NCBI RefSeq assembly: GCF_963675165.1
Contig: NC_087378.1
Span: forward strand, 7,332,273-7,396,272
Direction: 5' to 3'
Length of the DNA: 64,000 nt
Source of the DNA: Halichondria panicea
Taxonomy: Eukaryota > Porifera > Demospongiae > Suberitida > Halichondriidae
A model generated the notes under the pieces. The model made no database searches, was not told the origin of the DNA, and saw only the letters and a program-made list of their open reading frames with translations. The translations under genes were made by a program, and so were the position numbers. Shown here piece by piece: positions 25,901 through 36,363 of the stretch. Each line of letters starts with the position of its first letter. Within the stretch, counting starts at the first letter, position 1.

Positions 25901-26344
25901 ATTGAGTTACCATCTTCTTAAATACTTCTCTACCAAATGTCATAATTATTTTGGGGCTTGAAATTCTTGATACTTTACTGTGCAGGGGTCAATGGTAGTC
26001 CACTACCTATAGAGGTGTCAGGCACTCGTTGTTGTACCAACCGATTCTCTACCAGTTCATCCCTACGAGCCAAACCCTGCATGGGCAAAGGCTTGCAACG
26101 AGCTAAGACCGAGCCTCTACCGGCTATCAATGTCACGAAGCACAAGATCAATCTAGTCGCGAGCTCCAAGACAATGGTGAAGCAGTATCGAGCTAACTCC
26201 TTGCCACCTTCTAATGGCACTAAGGTTTGTAAGTATCTCTGATTTTATAACCTATTTTATGAGCTATTTTTGCAGATTTTGGGAGATTCTGGTAAGTGTA
26301 GTGTGGAGGAGCAAGCTACAACTGATGTTGCAGAGACAAGCTAA
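14616..26344 (+). CDS. AGBL5: Cytosolic carboxypeptidase 5 (AGBL5/CCP5)
   Basis: Fourteen exons: 14616-14682, 14816-14984, 15740-15860, 16235-16422, 17433-17583, 18363-18519, 18922-19609, 21441-21579, 21900-22039, 22606-22751, 24002-24156, 24462-24531, 25986-26224, 26276-26344; 832 residues against about 886 in human. M14-family zinc peptidase that removes branch-point glutamates from polyglutamylated tubulin (family role). Opening [15 protein letters not shown] matches AGBL5. The N-domain ends in [18 protein letters not shown]. Zinc ligands are in [10 protein letters not shown] (His241, Glu244) and DLHAHAS (His436); the catalytic Glu is in YTLECNYN (about 518); LIPMLNPDG and GVNLNR are also present. 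A Ser/Thr-rich insert (about 310-410) falls where human AGBL5 also has one. The C-terminus after about 640 is basic and poorly conserved. The first donor is a weak GTCAGT; the frame also stays open upstream of the ATG, with hydrophobic sequence. Confidence 0.93.
14993..15147. repeat. Minisatellite in AGBL5 intron 2
   Basis: Tandem variants of CACACCACCCACACCATG, starting about 8 bp after the exon 2 donor. It explains the long repetitive open frames on both strands here. Confidence 0.85.
15862..16030. repeat. Direct duplication of about 85 bp in AGBL5 intron 3
   Basis: Two nearly identical tandem units, each running from GGGGAGACCCCTGG through CATGCTCATGGTGTTGG to AAGCACCCCCTTCTGAGG. Near-identity suggests a recent event. 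Confidence 0.8.
19610..19860. repeat. G-rich minisatellite after AGBL5 exon 7, with duplicated exon end
   Basis: Short GGGGTGAG units follow exon 7. The final about 45 bp of the exon together with its GTGAGT donor is repeated at about 19651-19708. Reading from the true donor into the intron meets TGA at once, so using the second donor would truncate the protein. Confidence 0.8.
20502..20749. mobile_element. MITE family C, copy 1 (AGBL5 intron 7)
   Basis: Left end ACCAAGGGCATATAAAGAG, right end the inverse of TAGTATCAAGGGCGTATAA, both followed inward by GGGCATGCAACT-type sequence. A related, longer copy is at 54446-55119 in the kinase gene. Confidence 0.65.
20782..21329. mobile_element. MITE family D (AGBL5 intron 7)
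   Basis: About 550 bp with inverted ends TACCGTACTCTACC and GGTAGAGTACGGTA, each bordered inward by GTTA-GCCCAC-like sequence. Internal repeats of TCGAAATTAAGCCCAC. No coding capacity seen. Confidence 0.6.
21727..21834. repeat. Perfect foldback, 25-bp arms (AGBL5 intron 8)
   Basis: The arms at 21727-21751 and 21810-21834 are exact inverse complements, starting AGAGGAGGTACGACATCC. The interior is partly inverted too (ACACATTCC and GGAATGTGTGT). Terminal sequence resembles the ends at 54237 and 55205. Confidence 0.85.
22904..22997. repeat. (GT)n microsatellite, AGBL5 intron 10
   Basis: About 45 GT units with a few TC interruptions near the right end. Confidence 0.95.
25640..25755. repeat. GT/GGGT-rich simple repeat, AGBL5 intron 12
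   Basis: Irregular GTGTGTGTAGGTGGGTGAG units; no coding signal. Confidence 0.8.
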
Positions 26345-26838
26345 TGTGTGAGAGTTGATACTACTTCTATGTCTATTATATATTGGTGCATGTAAAGCTA
26401 AGTGTTTTTTCTGGCTAATAATAACTTTTCGTTTGCCTCGTAGGATGCGGCGGCAATGCGGACAATTGGAACTAAACAGACATTCATTTGATGCAACCAA
26501 AGACGACGATTTATATCACTTTTCATTGCACATTAATTTTACCATTTTTATTATTATTATACTCTAAGCTATTCAATCTCTTGAATCTCTTGTTGTTTGT
26601 TGCCAAATGCTCTCCCTAGTAAACCTTTACTGCTCTGTGTGTAACATTAGTTGAGTGGGTAGCTGTGCATGTACTCTGGCAGTGTGCATGGAACGGATTA
26701 GGGCAAATGACCAAATTTGGGACTCAATGGCTGGCCTTATTTGGTGTCTGGAATTTCAATTTATGCTGTTTATGTAAATTCACCCACGCTCTGGGCCTGT
26801 AATTAACCAGCTACCTTTGGGAGCTCGAGCAGACAAGA

Positions 26839-26912
26839 TATATATACAGTCTTTGTCAGAGCAATGTCTCTCTAACGACTACTCTTTGTGGTACCAATTC
26901 AAGCTCGATATA
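26839..26912 (+). promoter_or_regulatory. TATA element and untranslated first exon of the NRF1-like gene
   Basis: TATATATA at about 26839 is followed by an untranslated exon that ends at a consensus GTAAGT donor at 26913. The acceptor CCCTAAG just before 27076 joins it to the exon with the ATG at 27101. Deduced from splice signals only. Confidence 0.5.
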
Positions 26913-27100
26913 ATGTAAGTTTACCATTGTATTCAATAGGTATAGGTATACGTTGTACTACTAGCTTAGACTTCTAGTCATAGCTAGTTCACAATGATCA
27001 AGCTAGGTACTAGGTGCAGTGGTTTCATAGTTGACCACTAAAGTAGATAACAGTTGCATTTGTTTTTTCCCTAAGGTTGACAAATTTGGCAACAACCATC

Positions 27101-30100
27101 ATGTCCAAATCACTGGCAGATGAGAACCGCTCTCGAGATGTGCGCAGACGCATTGAGGTGATCCACAAGAAACTGGCTGACCTGCAAGAGTTGGGCATAC
27201 CCTGTGCATTCTGCTACTCTTCTGCAAGAAACACTGGGAGCATCTTCACTCTAGGAGATGCCCGTATCACCGATGTCGTAGAGCGGCATAAAAATGAAAT
27301 ATTGGTCAACTTATCAGGCGATAACTCGGAGCAGAGTGAGGGGAATAAAACGGAGATTCATCTCATCTTACCGCCTCTTCCCTTGCCCTTGGAGGAGCTC
27401 AGTCGCCACACGCTGCAGTCTATGATAGTCGGCATCATTAAAGACTTGAGGTTGAGATGGACGGACCCCACTCCAAGCTGGTGGCCGTCGGACGTCCCGT
27501 TTGTGCATCCAAGATCCATGCCTCAGAGTTACTGTGGTGAGTGCCCACTGCTCAGTAATTCCTCCCCCAGCCATTTTAGTGTTCTCCTACAGTGTATAAT
27601 TAATGTACTGATTGTGGTGATCTCCCAAATGTTGTTAGTTAGGCTCTTAATTAATTAAAGTGCTGTTTACTGCACATTTTTCACCACAACACAAGGTATG
27701 TGGTTGAACTGTCATCATTATCTGATCAGGACCCTTGTTACAGGAGCCTATGGGATGCAATAGCAATCCTACGTTTGCAATTAGTATTATAATGATCAAT
27801 ATGTGATGAGAAAATGTGGCTTTGTTTATAGGTATTAAGCTTGTGTACAAGTTAGTGTATACACAGTAAGAAAGACTCTGTTGCCCATGAACTGTACACT
27901 ATAAAAACTGTAATTAGATATTGACTGATCGAAGTCAATGAAATAACACATCTCCATATTTGCAACAACTGTACCCTAACCATATTACATGTTATAAAGC
28001 TTCTGATATTTATCTAGACCCAATTTGGTGGCATAATTTACAAGCCATTTTAATTGCTTTGGCTCGATGTATATGATACAATTGTTGTTATTGAGACGTT
28101 TATGGAGTGAATTTGCAAACATTAGTACAGAGGGTATGTTTTGAGGGTCTGTGTACTTCATGGCTCCATTTCTGTGTAGTATGATATTATAATCTGCTGC
28201 ATAATGTTGTTGAAACACACACCATCACTTCAAAATACAGGCCTTCTCCTAATATGTGCAGGTTTTATAACACCTTACTAGCCGCTGGTTGCCTTATAGC
28301 TCCCTCTTCCAAATATGTGTGTGTTTGGGTTGTCTGGCATTTAACGTGGCTTCATAATGAGAATGTGTCTAGCTTGTCTGGCTTAGCTATCTCCCCTTAC
28401 ATGGATGAACAACTTGTTGTGGCCTGGAAGAGCTAGTTGTGGCCTGGAAGAGCTAGCTAGCGGTGTGGTTGCAGCCTTTTAATGTCCACCACTGTGTAGG
28501 CATTAGGTATATAGTCATGGCAATAATGTATGGTCATGATTGAATTAGGGTTCAATAAGACACCTGTCTGTTCCAGAGTCCTAGCTGGTGTGTCGATCAT
28601 AGCTAGTTACCACCTAGTACCCAGCCTTATACGCTATCAGTGACTCCCAAATTGAGGAGCAGTTTGGATCCAAATTTGTTGTGCGTGTTTGAATGACACA
28701 TTCTTATTGTGTTGGGTATGTATTCAGATCACTGAGCTGTGATTAGGTTGCCTAGTGCTTGCCTTAAATGGTGTGTATACTAAACGTGTTGACAAAAGCG
28801 GCATGCTTATTGCAATCAGAGCAAGAATGGAATCTAGACAGTCAATAATTTGAGCTCTTTTGTGTCTACTTCATGAGGATGTAATGACACGTACACTGTG
28901 CATTTTCTGAACTTCCTCGAATCATTATTATGCATGTAACTATAGCAATAGATGCCATTTATAGGTATCTTAAAAGGGAGCTCGTTTAATATAATGTATT
29001 ATTGATGAATTAGCTATAAAATAAAATGATTATTAGGATGGTATGGTTACAGATTTAGTTTATTCCCCTTGCAGGTAATTTGGTGCAAGCACTACGGAAA
29101 GTTCTGGATAGTGTGTACAGCTACTTCAGTTATGATGTCACCAAGTATATATCCAATCAACTGGAACAAGAGACCGAATCAAACAATACTTGTCACGTCA
29201 GCAGAGTCCAACCTCAAGCGAAAATGGATCCCGAATCTGACGAAACAACTCTAAACGTACAAGATCCCAAGATGACTAGAGATAGTGACGAAGCTACAGT
29301 CGAAAAAAAGCCTCCGACAAGAACCTTATCAAATTTCACTGTCGAGAATATCCTAATGAGTCATCCACACAACTCTTCTACTTCATCTCACTCTCCCTCT
29401 AGTACCAGTACAGGCTCTAGCCTCACCTCACCTATAGCCGAATACTCGTCCATACTACCCGGGAATTGGATCAGCCACCCTCCAGTCAAGTACACCAAGT
29501 ACACTATGCTCAGTCCCGGATCAATGGGTGATGATAAAGCCGCCAAGAAAAAGCAGAGCAACAGTGGTGAAACTATCACCACCACGGTGTCGTCAAATTC
29601 ACGACAGAGACATCACTCCAGTAGCATTGAGAGCACGTCTAGTTCGAGTGAATCGCAAAAATTGATGATGCGCAGAGTTCCCTCTAATCCAATCACTCGC
29701 GTGCCGAGTGGCGAGCAACTTCACTATACCTTTACAACCCGACCTACCACAGGCAATAATGGCCACCATAATATGAGGAGCAAACTCGTGTCTACCGATG
29801 ATACCAAGCCGCTACAGATCCACTCATTCACACAAAGTCATCCAATGCTCACCACAAAGAGTGTGTCCACACTACCAGTCATACAAGCCATTCCCTACTC
29901 CTCGCCGGTCGGGAAATCAGCTGTTCTGCAGCAAAACTTTCCACCGACTCGGCAATTTGTTCTCCTTGTACCCTCGACGACAGCAAACGTTAGCGACGGA
30001 TTGCAGGCAGTTGTGTACGCTAACCAGACACAGATATCGACAAGTTCTCAATCGACTAAATCCTCTCTTTCCGAGCAGACGTCTGAATTAAATTCCCCTT

Positions 30101-30780
30101 CTCACACTCACCCAAGTACTGATACTGACAAGAAACTTTTAGAGACGTACAGACCAATTGCACCCAAGAGTAAATCAACACCGTTTAGAGAGATCTCAAC
30201 TGTTCCTGCTAGTACTGCACTCGATAAAAAGCCATACAAACGGCCACCAATTGTTGGAAAACCTCAGAAACTTCGATTCCACATGACGACTGTTGTTAAG
30301 CGTCCGAAACACAGTGCAATGACAAGCAGCATGACCGTGGACTCTCCCTCTACCATCAACCAGAGAACGAAAACAACATCCTTCGTAATGGACTCACATC
30401 CTTCTGCAGAGATACTGGCTGAAAAGCACATCACAAAAGCCAAAAACAACTACTCGAATGAAAAGCTAACAACTGAAGACTCCAGTAATGCAGAAAATAC
30501 TGCAGATAGTCCACAAAGTATTGCTTCAAACGATGAATCGAATACACACCCTATAAATGAAATCAGGGATCAGCCCAGCCAATCTCCAGGAGCTCATCAC
30601 ACAGACCTCACTGACAGCAAGAAAGACAAGCTCACTTTCATTCACTGCCACGAAGACAAACAGTTTGAGGATAATGGACGCACCACCAGGAGCTATACCA
30701 GACGGAAAAGAGAACTAACTTTTCATCTCTATGAGGATCCAGAGACGGCATTCAAGACGAAACGAAACTGCAAAGAGTAG
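27101..30780 (+). CDS. NRF1-like transcription factor
   Basis: Two coding exons, 27101-27536 and 29075-30780; 713 residues. Residues 1 to about 165 resemble the DNA-binding domain of NRF1 / sea urchin P3A2 / fly Erect wing: a basic start (DVRRRIEVIHKKL), CAFCYSSARNTGSIFTLGD, DVVERHKNEILVNL, LPPLPLPLEELSRHTLQSMI, the hallmark WWPSDVPF (Trp127-Trp128-Pro129) and QALRKVLDSVYSYF. NRF1 proteins bind GC-rich promoter sites as dimers. Sequence between blocks is diverged, so this is a distant member or a separate paralog. The large second exon is Ser/Thr-rich with several basic patches (KKPYKRPP, TRRKRE) and no recognisable domain; it could be the activation region. The exon boundary splits the domain just after QSYCG. 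The 5' untranslated exon is described separately. Confidence 0.68.
27537..29074. other. Intron of the NRF1-like gene
   Basis: 1.5 kb AT-rich intron between GTGAGT and CCTTGCAG. It contains a short direct repeat, TTGTGGCCTGGAAGAGCTAG, at about 28417 and 28438. No other feature seen. Confidence 0.6.
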
Positions 30781-30886
30781 TATTTTTTTTATGTGTTTTG
30801 TGTTTTGTGTACATGTTTTGTGTCACCAAATGCATTTCAATTTTGCATTTATACCGCATTACCTCTGTGTGGGTGCTGTGCATGTT

Positions 30887-30948
30887 TAGCCTCGGTTCCA
30901 GGCTGATTAAAATAGGGTATTTTCTTAATCAGCCTGGATTCGAGGCTA
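30887..30948. repeat. Foldback element, 24-bp arms
   Basis: TAGCCTCGGTTCCAGGCTGA (30887) and its near-inverse ending GATTCGAGGCTA (30948) flank a short AT loop. Ends resemble the larger palindrome at 48559-48661. Confidence 0.75.
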
Positions 30949-31199
30949 CTGTGTGAATGCCATAAATGAATTTAGTTAATAATTATTGTGTAACCGCTTT
31001 TAGTGGGTGTTTTGATTGTAGCCACAACAATGTACAAAAGATCCCCTAAAAGCTGTAAATGCTGTTAGCTAAACAGGATCTAAGAAAATCCCCCCCATAA
31101 CAGAACTCTGGCATCATGTACAAGTACGTTCAAGCAGCATGTTTGCTGGCTGGGTACTCCCTACCACGTAGCTGCGTGTTGGATTATGACCTACCCGTA

Positions 31200-31240
31200 G
31201 AAAGAAGTTGTTATTAAAAGTCTCAAGAAACACAGAGAAG
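31200..31240 (+). other. Probable 5' untranslated exon of the Ig/death-domain gene
   Basis: Sequence ending CACAGAGAAG followed by GTGAGTATA, a strong donor. Upstream ATGs hit stops quickly, so it looks non-coding. The acceptor TATAGGTAG-type site just before 31726 would join it to the start exon. The left end of this exon is not defined. Confidence 0.4.
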
Positions 31241-31727
31241 GTGAGTATATATACACTGGTTGGTGTCACTGTGAGTCCACATATTAGTTATGGCATAAAC
31301 TATAAGCTATAATAAAGCCAAAACATAATGTTCACTCTCCTAGGCCATAGGATCTCATAATCATTTCAGTGTGAGCTAGCTAGACCTAGCACCTAGACAA
31401 GTACGTACCTGTAGGTCTACAGCTGCAATAAGCCTATCACCATGTATATGAGAATGGCTCTCTAACTAGAGTTGTAATCGTATGATTTTCTGATATCTTG
31501 AAGGAGCTCGTTTAAACGGTGTGCTCAAACTATTTGAGTTTGGGTGCGGGTCGAGACTAGCTGCGATACGTTTAATGGCCATAACTTATGTGCTGCCGCT
31601 ATTTGATGTGAGAGCAGATAAATTAATGTTCTCAAAATCAAGGATCCGTCTCACAATTAGTATGAAACATTTCATTGTCTATTCTTTACCCCTGTGGTTA
31701 ATTACTGACCATCATAATTATATAGGT

Positions 31728-34700
31728 ATGGACAGGCCAGGTTTCTTAGTGAATCAGCATCGCTACATACAAACTGAAGGTGAGACTTATACACACAGCT
31801 GCTGTGATAAGATTGCATTTAATACTGGGGATAACTCCAGGGAAACACCTTTGTCAAGTAATATGACAACATGCATTCAATCATAGGTGGTACCCCAACA
31901 TCAGTCAAGCCTACACTGATTGCACGCAGCCCCTACAAGTATCTTGGAGATGTGGAGAGAGATATGGACAGATACAGTTCAAAGAAACCGGCCGCACAGG
32001 CTCAACCACCTGGACACCACTCAAAATCAGTTAACCCCCGAGGGCCTCATTACAGCGGCACACACAGTCAACATGGCTCGTCTTCAAGTACCCACTCCTC
32101 TCTCTCAGACTCCAGTTCGGGGTACAGTTGTCAAATGGAGAATGGCTCGCAACCACTTCGGCAAGAAGACTATCGGTTAACAAATCAAGGACAATATGGC
32201 CACCAGTACGCTGCAGGGCGTCCTGGAGACCCTGGTTACTATCAGCACTCAGATCTAAGGTACGTTGGATCTACAAGACAGCAGTACACCGCTCAATACC
32301 CGGGAAGAACAACGTCTAATTACGAGAAATTTGGACCCACCAGTTATCACGAGCAGCGGAGGGACTATGAGCATCGGCAACCTTACCACCCCCAATACAG
32401 GCATATTTCACGACAACATGGACCCCTCGTGAAAGCTCATTCCGAAGAGACTTTCAGACAAGAAAGAACTATTGATAGTGAGAGAGGATTCTCGTCTTTG
32501 GGTGATCCACCGCCACCACCGGTACAGACACCAGTATACAGGCAAGAGCACCCTCCTATGGGGCAGCCACTTATGACACGGTACACCTACCAAACAGAGC
32601 ACCCAGGACCGTACAGAGAACTGTCTCCAACTTCAACCCAGTACAGTTACAGTACATCTACTACTGCTTATTCGTCTGGCGTGAACAGAACAGACATACT
32701 CTCGGAGAAAATTGAAGGCATGAGAATTCATCTAGTTGACGGTAATATTGAGATTTTGAAGCAGCCTATAGACCAAGTCGTCGATTTAAATGAGAGCGTG
32801 GTGTTCACGTGTGATGCTCGTGTAGTTGATTGTCAAGAAGACCCGAATCTATTGTGGTTTAAAGATCAAGAGCCGTTGATTGGTGAGATCGATTCAACGT
32901 ATGTTATCACAGAGACGACTGAGAAAGATGCTGGTGTGTATCACTGCCTTGTCTCGCACCCTCTGAACCCAACTCAACAGAAAGAGTCCACTTCGGTCAC
33001 TCTCACCATCAACACAGGGGGTTAGTCCACCTCATTGTCATAGTCGGGTAATAGTTTTGCTCCCCTGCAGAGTTGTACTTTAGATGTACTTACGTTAGTG
33101 TAGTGTACTCTTTTCCTACAACAACCTTCTTTTCCTACAACGCTTAGTTTTCAATTTCCCTATCCGTGTTTACTTATTACTCAGCGAACAAGATTTTGTT
33201 ACTTAGTTGTCATATAACCTCCTCCCCTCTCCCCCCAGTCCCTAAGACCACTCCGCCATTGGTCAGTCTCCCGGAGATAGTGAAGCAGCCACTGGGTATA
33301 CTAGCAGCTGTTGTGGGAGAGCCTCTGGAGGTGGCCATACAAGCCAGCGGAGACAATCCACTATCGTGAGTTGAGCCTCTTTAAATGTTTCGTAGCAGCG
33401 TTAAAATTAAGTGCTTGTTTATTCTATAATTATAGTGTTGTGAGAAAGTGTATGTACAAGCTTTCAATCAGAAACTTCCCTTGAGTCACATGTATAACTT
33501 TAACTTGATTCATTAGTCATTAGTGTATACAATTTCCTTTGTATGGTAGATTTGTTGTTGAAGTATACACTTGTTAAATTTGTTGGACAGTACCATCGAG
33601 TACTCATTGAAATTAATTTTATAGGTTTTACTTTTGTTATGATTGTGCATTATAACTTAAGCACTTTAACTGAGCCTAGAGTGTCCCAATTTCAGTATGA
33701 ATAAACTGTATTCGTTTATAGCGTGATGTTTTAATCGTCGCCAATCTTCAGTTTTACTTCATCCAGATGGCTTTTGATGTATTTTCCTCTACTTTACTAC
33801 TTCTCCCCTCAGGTACCAGTGGTACAGAAACTCACAACCCCTGAACTTTGCCCAGTCCTCTATTCTCCGGTTCCCTGCAGCCTCCATTACAGACAGTGGT
33901 GACTACTGCTGTCGGGTGGCCAACGATCATGGCAGCATTCTCTCCAAGGTCTTCACTCTGGAGGTGACTAGGGTTCGAGGTGAGAGACATGTTCCATACT
34001 AGCTGGCACAATAATGAAACTCCTCACTAGTTAATGTGCTATTTCTGTATACTGTTACCACGGGGCAAAGCAGAAAGGAGTAGAACCTTTAGGGAGGACT
34101 AAGTTGGTTTTGAGGCGTAGGTGTAGGTGGGATATACCGTGTAGCTGGTAATTTCCGGGGGGCAAATTATTCGTGGTTTTCGTGGTTGAACACTGGACCA
34201 CGAATGAAGCAACCTTGACTACCTTTACCTGCAGTGCAAGCAACCATGAAAATAAGATCCACAAACTGACTAAATATTGCTCAACCACGAATATTTTGCC
34301 CCCCCCCCCTCCGAAAGTTACCCGCTATACGGTAGTAGTCTGCCAGTGCAGTGGGTTTGTCTGTCTGTGTATTTTAAATCTGCTCACGTGGCTGCCAAAT
34401 CGCTGGGTATGATTATATGCTCCTGTTTTCCTTTTAATAATTTCTTAATAATAATAATTTAGCTACTATTGCTGTTTCTTGCACGTTTTCACCCTCCTTG
34501 CTGTGTCTGTTTAAATGCAGCTGCTGTTGTGGCTGCTGACTTGAGTGATTCGTACCTGCAAAGAGCCAGTGTGGCCATTGCCCAACAAGTTAGGGGCATT
34601 GAAGAACTAGCTCTCACTCTTGGAGTGCGAATACCTCACCCAACTACCTATCAAAGTTTAGCAGAGCAGGTGTTGCACTTGCTCGTGATCTGGAGGGACA

Positions 34701-35734
34701 CTAAAAATGGAACTAAGAAAAGACTTGTTAGTGCCCTAAAACAACTTCGCATTGTGTTGCAAGATTCAGAAAGAAGCCAGGGATATGGCCGGTCAAAGGA
34801 TTTAGAACGAAGCCAGGGGTATGGCCGGTCAAAGGATTTAGAAATAAGCCAGGGGTATGGCCGGTCAAAGGATTCAGATAGAAGCCAGGGGTTTGAACGT
34901 TCAAAGACAGGTGTGTAATATGATTAGGTATGCGTGTGGGGAGTTCACCCCATTGGTAAGAATTCCACTCCCGGCTGTTTTGTTAGTTTTCAATATCCTG
35001 TGTGTACACTAGGCTTACATGTACTGTAGTGAGTCAGGTATGTAGACTACGGCGCTATAGAAGCCTGACATTGATTTGGGTAAGCCCTTTTGTATCCTCT
35101 TTCCTACACGCGACAATTAATAATGGGAATATTAATTTGTTTCCTTACAAAATGTCGGTTGCTCTCTGCACAGCTAAACTACAGTTTTTGAAGCAGCCAC
35201 AGAGTGCAAAGGTCATATATGGACAATCGGTCAGTCTCCATGTTGCCGCTTCTCCAGTAACACCCTCAACAAAGTATCAGTGGTATTTAAACGGGAATCC
35301 TCTGGTCGGACAAACCTCTTCTCATTTCACCATCTCTTCAGTTGTTGACTCGGATGTCGGAGACTACGTGTGTGTTGTTGTCAGTGGCAGCGACACTCGA
35401 ATTCAGTCAGAACCAGCTGTTATAGAATTGACGGAGATCTCTCACCAGAGGAGAGGGGTACCTGCCCCTGCCCCCCAGAGCCAAGTTTTCGAGCCCCCCA
35501 AACGCTATCTTATCACTCGTGGAGCTCCTGCTGACAGGGAAGCAGATGTTTTGTTGTTGGAGCCTAGGCAACCGCCGGTCACTAAAGCAGGTATCAATGC
35601 CCAAGATGTGTGCTATTTGCATTATTTTACTATTTCTATATACATTCTTTGGTTGTGTGGCGAATATTTAAGGGGGTTAGTGATCATCACTTGATATTAA
35701 TTTTGTGCAGCCATTAAATCTTCTATTATATAAG

Positions 35735-35794
<60 letters not shown>

Positions 35795-36070
35795 GCTCCA
35801 CCCAGTATTGTCATTGACGAGCACCCAGCCTCGGTGGAGATTGAGCCAGGCGACCCTTTGACCCTCCGCTGCCGAGCCTCCAGTAGTCATGGCGACATCA
35901 AGTACAGCTGGTACTTCAACGGACTATTGATCGAAGAGGAACAATCGGACTATGTGCTTAACTTTTTCACTGACGAAGATGAGGGCTATTACACATGCAA
36001 AGTGAGCAATCAGTACGGATCAGTTACCTCCAACACGGCTCAAGTCAAAGCTAAACTAGACTCAGACTAA
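31728..36070 (+). CDS. Soluble Ig / death-domain protein
   Basis: Seven exons: 31728-31779, 31887-33020, 33239-33365, 33813-33979, 34521-34910, 35174-35590, 35793-36070; 854 residues. There is no signal peptide or membrane segment, so a cytoplasmic location is likely. Residues 18 to about 290 are Ser/Tyr/Gln/Pro-rich. Ig-like domain 1 (about 295-395: VVFTCDARV...LLWFKDQEP...DAGVYHCLV) is followed by Ig 2 (exons 3-4: YQWYRNSQP, SGDYCCRVAN), a helical death-domain-like region (about 500-580: ASVAIAQQVRGIEELALTLG, LAEQVLHLLVIWRDT), four 12-residue repeats (SQGYGRSKDLER type), Ig 3 (exon 6) and Ig 4 (exon 7: LRCRASS, YSWYFNG, EGYYTCKVSN). Death domain plus Ig recalls MALT1, but there is no caspase-like domain and the order differs. 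The role is unknown; an adaptor or scaffold is plausible. Confidence 0.78.
34135..34334. mobile_element. MITE family A, copy 4 (intron of Ig/death-domain gene)
   Basis: Begins TACCGTGTAGCTGGTAATTT and ends GTTACCCGCTATACGGTA. Interior inverted words around TTCGTGG. About 200 bp, like the other copies. Confidence 0.65.
34770..34905 (+). repeat. 36-bp coding tandem repeat
   Basis: Four in-frame copies of a 36-bp unit (AGCCAGGGGTATGGCCGGTC...) inside exon 5 of the Ig/death-domain gene, encoding 12-residue repeats. DNA-level near-identity of the first three suggests recent expansion; the last is diverged (GGGTTTGAACGTTC). Confidence 0.9.
35736..35791. repeat. (CA)n tract forming the 3' splice-site region
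   Basis: About 28 CA units run directly into the acceptor AG of the last exon of the Ig/death-domain gene, replacing the usual pyrimidine tract. Confidence 0.9.
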
Positions 36071-36325
36071 TTAATTATATAAAACTCGATCTCTCAATTT
36101 GTGTGGACTTGTTGGTTTTGTGATAGTTTGTAATTACGTCATAATTATATTAATTGTATGTGGGGTGTTTTTTTCACCTGTTCAATTTTTATGACCGAGA
36201 ATTAATGCACTTTTTTTCCTTCACTTTCATGTTGAGGCCAATTTTCATAATTTTGTCTTATTGCATGACTGTGTATGATACGATGTATAGAATATTACAT
36301 GCGAACTGACATAAAATTAATGACA

Positions 36326-36331
36326 AATAAA
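36326..36331 (+). terminator. Polyadenylation signal, Ig/death-domain gene
   Basis: AATAAA 256 bp after the stop and 33 bp before the stop codon of the convergent minus-strand receptor. The two 3' ends are therefore very close or overlapping. Confidence 0.5.
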
Positions 36332-36363
36332 AACGTTTTCAAAAAAGACAAAAACAGTAATTG

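Noticed and set aside
31521-31727. In-frame upstream extension of the Ig/death-domain protein
   Set aside because: A likely acceptor sits just before the ATG at 31728, and the preceding sequence is AT-rich with no family resemblance; treated as intron.
34770-34905. Possible CRISPR-like array (36-bp repeats)
   Set aside because: Units are contiguous without spacers, in frame with a coding exon, in animal DNA.
31728-36070. MALT1 orthologue
   Set aside because: No caspase-like domain, and four Ig domains with the death domain in the middle.
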